From assembly GCA_964491345.1 (NCBI GenBank), contig CAZBFV010000004.1, positions 16,230 to 80,229 on the forward strand: a DNA stretch of 64,000 nucleotides, written 5' to 3'. A program made the translations under genes and the position numbers. Below are positions 60,712 through 64,000 of the stretch, one piece after another. Position 1 is the first letter of the stretch. Each line of letters opens with the position of its first letter. The notes below the pieces were generated by a model. That model worked only from the letters and a program-made list of their open reading frames with translations, was not told where the DNA came from and did no database searches. The stretch comes from Avigastranaerophilus sp964491345 (GTDB lineage: Bacteria; Cyanobacteriota; Vampirovibrionia; Gastranaerophilales; Gastranaerophilaceae).

Positions 60712-60748
60712 TATAAAAAGTAATAGAAATAAAGAAGGTGGCATAAGT
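60712..60748 (+). repeat. 37-bp direct repeat, copy 2 (ftsZ translation start)
   Basis: The second copy lies 65 bp after the first. It includes the AAGGTGG ribosome site of ftsZ and the first two bases of its GTG start codon. Only one base differs from copy 1 (A for G in AAAGAAGG). Confidence 0.9.
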
Positions 60749-61931
60749 GGAAAATTTTGTTCCGGATATTTTTGGCAAGAAAGAGAATAATACCGCTAAT
60801 TCAACACCGTTGCAGACAGGCGGTACACCGGCAGATATAAAGGTTATAGGTGTCGGCGGCGGAGGCGGAAATGCAGTAAACCGCATGATTAAAGCAGGTC
60901 TGGGCGGTGTGGAGTTCTGGGCATTAAATACCGATGTTCAGGTTCTAGAGATGTCATTAGCCGAAAATAAAATCAGGATTGGAAGCAAATTAACAAACGG
61001 ATTAGGAGCAGGCGGAAATCCGGAAAAAGGCGAGAAATCGGCAGAAGAAACAAGAGATGAAATAGTAAATGCTATCGGAAAAGCCGATATGGTATTTGTA
61101 ACAGCCGGAATGGGCGGCGGGACAGGCACCGGAGCTGCGCCTGTAGTTGCGAGAATAGCTAAGGAATTAGGTGCTTTAACAATAGGCGTTGTTACAAAGC
61201 CGTTTTGTTTTGAAGGTAAAAAGAGAATGAATCAGGCGATTCAGGGCATCGAGAAGTTAAAAGAAACAGTTGATGCTTTAATAGTTATACCTAACGATAA
61301 ATTGCTTGAAGTTGTGGATAGAAGAACAACAATGAGAGAAGCATTTCAGGTTGTTGATGAAGTGCTGCTAAGAGGTGTTCAGGGTATTTCTGATATAATA
61401 ACCGTTCCCGGAATGATAAATGTTGATTTTGCCGATGTAAGAAGCGTAATGGAATCGTCAGGTTCGGCATTAATGGGCATAGGTCGGGGAACAGGAGAAG
61501 GCAGAGCATTGGAAGCTGCTAAAGCGGCAATAAATTCGCCCCTGCTTGAAACATCTATATATGGTGCTTCAGGTATCATATTAAACGTTACAGGCGGTCC
61601 CGACATGACATTACATGAAGTAACGGAAGCCGCACAATTAATTCAGGAAGCTGTTTCCGATGATGCAATATTCCATTTTGGTGAAGTTATTGATGAAAGG
61701 ATTCAAGGTGAAATTCAAATTACGGTTATTGCAACGGGTTTTGAATTAAAGAAAAATCAAGTTGATAAATTCGCCCAGCAGGAGCAGGAAGAAAAACCCG
61801 CACCAAGTGCAATGGATTTATTTGGCAGCGGCAATGTCAGCCATCAGCCGTCGCCGATGCCTAAAATTTCAAAATCTGCCGCTGAGTTTGCTAATAATAT
61901 TCTCGATATACCGGAGTTTTTGAAAAAATAA
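60747..61931 (+). CDS. ftsZ: cell-division protein FtsZ
   Basis: Tubulin-like GTPase that forms the division ring. The 394-aa protein starts with GTG. IKVIGVGGGGGNAVNRMIKA is the first nucleotide loop, GMGGGTGTGAAPVVA the tubulin signature, and IPNDKLLEVVDRRTTMREAF and NVDFADVRSVMESSGSALMG complete the GTPase. A linker ends in the conserved C-terminal peptide ILDIPEFLKK that binds FtsA/ZipA-type partners. No ftsA, ftsQ or mur gene is adjacent; it appears monocistronic with a strong terminator, and its 5' region is partly duplicated. Confidence 0.99.
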   Translation: MENFVPDIFGKKENNTANSTPLQTGGTPADIKVIGVGGGGGNAVNRMIKAGLGGVEFWALNTDVQVLEMSLAENKIRIGSKLTNGLGAGGNPEKGEKSAEETRDEIVNAIGKADMVFVTAGMGGGTGTGAAPVVARIAKELGALTIGVVTKPFCFEGKKRMNQAIQGIEKLKETVDALIVIPNDKLLEVVDRRTTMREAFQVVDEVLLRGVQGISDIITVPGMINVDFADVRSVMESSGSALMGIGRGTGEGRALEAAKAAINSPLLETSIYGASGIILNVTGGPDMTLHEVTEAAQLIQEAVSDDAIFHFGEVIDERIQGEIQITVIATGFELKKNQVDKFAQQEQEEKPAPSAMDLFGSGNVSHQPSPMPKISKSAAEFANNILDIPEFLKK

Positions 61932-61954
61932 AAAATAAGAGTTTTGAAATATAT

Positions 61955-61989
61955 AAAAGCCCTATCTTCTTTGAAGTACAGGGCTTTTT
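61955..61989 (+). terminator. ftsZ terminator
   Basis: AAAAGCCCT (61955-61963) pairs with AGGGCTTTT (61980-61988), the loop contains a small inner CTTC/GAAG pair, and a T run follows. It is 23 bp after the ftsZ stop. Confidence 0.9.
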
Positions 61990-62096
61990 AATGTTTATTA
62001 AATACAACAAAATAATATACAACTGACAACCTTTTTTGTAATGTCGTAGTTGTTGTATGTTAAAAATTCTGCATTAAAAATTTTACAACTTATGAC

Positions 62097-62333
62097 TTAA
62101 TTATTCTTAGCCTCTCTTAAAATTATTTCGTAGCCTAAAGTGTCAGCAATATCATTCATTTCGGAAAACTTAAGAGTATTATATTTAAGTTTATTATAAA
62201 AGCCTGCATAGCAGCTGCTGTATTCTTTTTCAGAACTCAACTTAAAAAGGAGTTTTCTAATTGTAGTCCCTCTATATGCACATATAGTTTTTACAAAATT
62301 TAACAAAGTTATTTTCTCAAATTTATATTCCAT
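62097..62333 (-). CDS. small helix-turn-helix-like protein, tentative
   Basis: A 78-aa protein. FVKTICAYRGTTIRKLLFKL, SSEKEYSSCYAGFYNKLKYN and KFSEMNDIADTLGYEIILRE resemble the helix pattern and closing 'ADxLGYEI' strand of small Cro-like DNA-binding proteins in phages and plasmids. Assignment is from pattern only. It is convergent with ftsZ and divergent from the second TupA-like gene, whose promoter it could control. Confidence 0.55.
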   Translation of the reverse strand: MEYKFEKITLLNFVKTICAYRGTTIRKLLFKLSSEKEYSSCYAGFYNKLKYNTLKFSEMNDIADTLGYEIILREAKNN

Positions 62334-62372
62334 ATTTAAAGCATATATTGAATTAAAAATTTTAACAAAAGA

Positions 62373-62401
62373 TTGACATGTTATATTTATATAGATATAA
62401 T
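62373..62401 (+). promoter_or_regulatory. consensus sigma-70 promoter of the TupA-like/peptide locus
   Basis: A perfect TTGACA (62373-62378) and a perfect TATAAT (62396-62401) are exactly 17 bp apart. It is the closest match to consensus I found in the window. The TupA-like ATG is 43 bp downstream of the -10 box. Confidence 0.85.
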
Positions 62402-62443
62402 TTATATTATTTTAAGTATATAATATAATAACTAAGAGCTGAT

Positions 62444-63451
62444 ATGAAAACAGGTCAAAAAAATAGCATAGAAGAAACAAAATTATCTTATAGGAGCTTG
62501 TTATCTTTAAATGAAAAAGAATATCCCAAATATTTGGAATTGATATTTAAAAAAGAAACAGGAACTGATTTGGATTTAGATAATCCTATAACTTTTAACC
62601 AAAAAATCCAATGGCTGAAATTATATGATTTAACTCCGTTAAAAACCAAATTGACAGACAAAGTTCTTGTCCGTGATTGGGTTAAAAATCAAATCGGAGA
62701 TGAATATTTAAAGCCTGTATTATGGATTGGCAGCAAGTTTGATGATATTCCGTTTGAAAAATTGCCGGAAAAGTTTATTATTAAAGCCAACAACGGATGT
62801 AAATGGCAGTATAAAATCAAGAGCAAAACGAAACTTTTAGGCAATAAAGATTTATTTTCTTATGTAAAGCGCAGATTTGACGGCTGGATGGTGCAGAAAT
62901 TCCACCTTTTCGGCGGGTTTGAGCTTCAATATAGAGATATAATTCCTCAAATAATAATTGAAGAGCTTTTGCCTGTTAATGATGATTCCTCCAGCGAGTT
63001 TGAAATATACTGCTTTAATTCAGAGCCGATGTTTTATCAGGAGATTAAATATTCGATTCCGGCTGTGTGCTGTGTATATAACAAAGATTATTCGATATCA
63101 AAAATAGAGTTTAATCCGGAGTATATAAAAATGGAAAAACCGCCTGATAAATTTTTAAAACGTGCGGTGGAACTTTCAAAGAAACTTGCGGAAGGTTTTA
63201 AGCTCGTAAGAGCAGATTGGATAAAATGCGAAAACAGGCTGTACTTTAACGAAATGACATTCACCCCGTTTTCAGGCTTTTTCAGATTTAAAGACAAAAA
63301 TACGGATGAATATTTAGGGTCATTGCTAAAAATCAAACAAAACAAAGAAAATCCGCCGTCGGATTCGAAATACCCCCCCCCGCTATTGAACGTGCGAGAG
63401 GGAAAAAACTCCGGAGAGAGGATAATACCGGAAAAATCAGTAAGGAGCTGA
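62444..63451 (+). CDS. TupA-like ATP-grasp protein (copy 2)
   Basis: A 335-aa homologue of the 3035 protein. Shared landmarks are TFNQKIQWLKLYD, LKTKLTDKVLVRDWV, PEKFIIKANNGCKWQ (nucleotide-binding Lys), YCFNSEPMFYQEI, FKLVRADWIKCENRLYFNEM and TFTPFSGFF. The last ones hold the acidic metal-binding residues expected of an ATP-grasp ligase. The family is predicted to make amide bonds in surface polymers or small molecules. A C9 tract at 63373-63381 lies 23 codons before the stop; one added C gives a different tail ending near 63465 and one lost C gives a stop at once. A 78-aa peptide gene follows by 61 bp on the same strand. Confidence 0.82.
   Translation: MKTGQKNSIEETKLSYRSLLSLNEKEYPKYLELIFKKETGTDLDLDNPITFNQKIQWLKLYDLTPLKTKLTDKVLVRDWVKNQIGDEYLKPVLWIGSKFDDIPFEKLPEKFIIKANNGCKWQYKIKSKTKLLGNKDLFSYVKRRFDGWMVQKFHLFGGFELQYRDIIPQIIIEELLPVNDDSSSEFEIYCFNSEPMFYQEIKYSIPAVCCVYNKDYSISKIEFNPEYIKMEKPPDKFLKRAVELSKKLAEGFKLVRADWIKCENRLYFNEMTFTPFSGFFRFKDKNTDEYLGSLLKIKQNKENPPSDSKYPPPLLNVREGKNSGERIIPEKSVRS
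63373..63381. repeat. C9 tract near the 3' end of the second TupA-like gene
   Basis: Nine C encode part of KYPPPLL. In the present length the tail is PPPLLNVREGKNSGERII and a few more residues. Adding one C gives PPPAIERARGKKLRREDN to a stop at 63463-63465; removing one gives PPRY and a stop. All variants keep the ATP-grasp core, so this tract would tune the C-terminus rather than switch the enzyme off. Confidence 0.85.
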
Positions 63452-63512
63452 AACAGGAAAACTAATTATGTATCAGCAGAAATAAAAAAGTAAAAAGAAA
63501 GAAGAAGAAAAA

Positions 63513-63749
63513 ATGAGTGATTTTGATTTACTTAATGATAACCAAATTAATGAACTATATAATGACGTTTTAGAATCTGGTGAATCTTTGCTCATAGCTA
63601 AAACCCAATGTTATGTAATTGACATTTTAGAGTGTCCTAGCACACACGTTATAAATGATTCTTGTACCGGCGCTCGCACCGAGTATGGAAACTTTTGTAA
63701 TAATAATGATGCCTCATATCATTATTATACATACACCTATTATAGGTAA
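63513..63749 (+). CDS. 78-aa Cys/Tyr-rich peptide, candidate precursor
   Basis: The N-terminal 28 residues are acidic and helical (MSDFDLLNDNQINELYNDVL), like a RiPP leader. The rest has Cys 33, 41, 51 and 62 at wide spacing, and ends ASYHYYTYTYYR with six Tyr in the last ten residues. There is no signal peptide. It lies 61 bp after the second TupA-like gene, with purine-rich AAGAAGAAG before the ATG, and probably shares its consensus promoter. A substrate or product of the ATP-grasp ligase, or a small secreted peptide, are possible. No known family recognised. Confidence 0.55.
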   Translation: MSDFDLLNDNQINELYNDVLESGESLLIAKTQCYVIDILECPSTHVINDSCTGARTEYGNFCNNNDASYHYYTYTYYR

Positions 63750-63823
63750 ACATAAAACATTAAATTTTAATTCATCATGCGTATTTTTGCCTGCAACAGC
63801 AGAGTTTATATGCCGGTGATTTT

Positions 63824-63937
63824 TTAACTTGTGGCGCAGAGTGTACAAGATGAGCTTCCATAACAGTTTTCGTGTAAACCTGTTATAGATTTGTTTGTGC
63901 CGGAGGGGAAATGTGCTTTGGTTTTCATAACATTCAT
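63824..63937 (-). CDS. possible 37-aa Cys-rich peptide
   Basis: A minus-strand frame from ATG 63937 (or 63928) to TAA at 63824 encodes 37 residues: a basic start MNVMKTKAHFPSG and a C-terminal ENCYGSSSCTLCATS with three Cys. AAAGG lies 2 bp before the first ATG and 11 bp before the second. It is short enough to occur by chance; it is listed because of the Cys/Ser-rich end beside another peptide gene. Apart from this frame I see nothing in 63750-64000. Confidence 0.25.
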   Translation of the reverse strand: MNVMKTKAHFPSGTNKSITGLHENCYGSSSCTLCATS

Positions 63938-64000
63938 AACCTTTCTGTTAATTACTTCTATTTGATTTATTGTATAAGAATTTAATAAAGTTATCAGGCT

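Noticed and set aside
60647..60748. Start of a CRISPR array
   Set aside because: Only two copies, no further spacers, and the repeat is made of promoter and ribosome-site sequence of ftsZ.

Overview
The window reads as one AT-rich bacterial chromosome segment from an anaerobic, diderm, flagellated bacterium. The best fit is the non-photosynthetic cyanobacterial lineage (Vampirovibrionia/Melainabacteria, order Gastranaerophilales). Supporting signs are: Kdo genes (kdsC, kdsD), a lone MCE protein and lipoprotein genes, which imply an outer membrane; an NAD-linked [FeFe]-hydrogenase trimer plus the maturase HydG; flagellar genes; atpD-atpC as a two-gene unit apart from the other ATP synthase genes, as in Cyanobacteria; and several lineage-type proteins of unknown function, one with an early 'ISFKG' motif. 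The lineage is inferred from gene content and was not tested by a database search.

Layout. (1) 1-5.8 kb, accessory: the end of an unknown gene, tRNA-Gln, a decayed TupA-like ATP-grasp fragment, a 52-aa peptide gene 8 bp upstream of a B12-type radical SAM gene, an intact TupA-like ATP-grasp gene, an XRE regulator, a TraX-like membrane protein and a decayed reading frame. Three long poly-C/poly-G tracts lie here. (2) 5.8-20.9 kb: lineage-type proteins, rpiB, a receiver+STAS protein, an orphan sugar-binding protein with a purine permease, then a seven-gene minus-strand run (ClpX-type zinc finger, unknown, ruvX, DUF1292, uppS, rdgB, membrane protein) and lgt. (3) 21.1-30.1 kb: a TPR-hydC-hydB-hydA operon and a SEC-C/pgeF/upp/MCE run. 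(4) 30.1-37.0 kb: comM, and a minus-strand operon pxpA-yvcK-panB-panC-membrane protein-dut. (5) 37.1-39.7 kb: a small flagellar cluster. (6) 39.7-45.8 kb: an amino-acid-binding lipoprotein, hydG, and a YhaN/YhaO-like (SbcC/SbcD-like) pair. (7) 45.9-52.3 kb: rpsL-rpsG, a lspA-rlu run, coaX and kdsD-kdsC. (8) 52.3-61.9 kb: a DUF1566-like membrane protein, a SNF2 helicase, atpD-atpC and ftsZ. (9) 62.0-64.0 kb, accessory again: a small HTH-like gene, then a consensus sigma-70 promoter driving a second TupA-like ATP-grasp gene (with a C9 tract) and a 78-aa Cys/Tyr-rich peptide.

The most interesting material is at the two ends. TupA-like ATP-grasp genes (one decayed, two intact) sit beside short peptides with acidic N-termini and Cys/aromatic C-termini, and one peptide precedes a B12-type radical SAM enzyme. 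This looks like an undescribed peptide-modification system. The ATP-grasp genes carry or abut homopolymeric C/G tracts of 9-11 bp, and I saw none that long in the central 57 kb, which suggests phase variation. The middle is mostly housekeeping: cell envelope lipids (UppS, Lgt, LspA, Kdo), CoA supply (PanB, PanC, CoaX), hydrogen metabolism (HydABC, HydG), nucleotide salvage and sanitation (Upp, PgeF, Dut, RdgB, a purine permease) and division (FtsZ).
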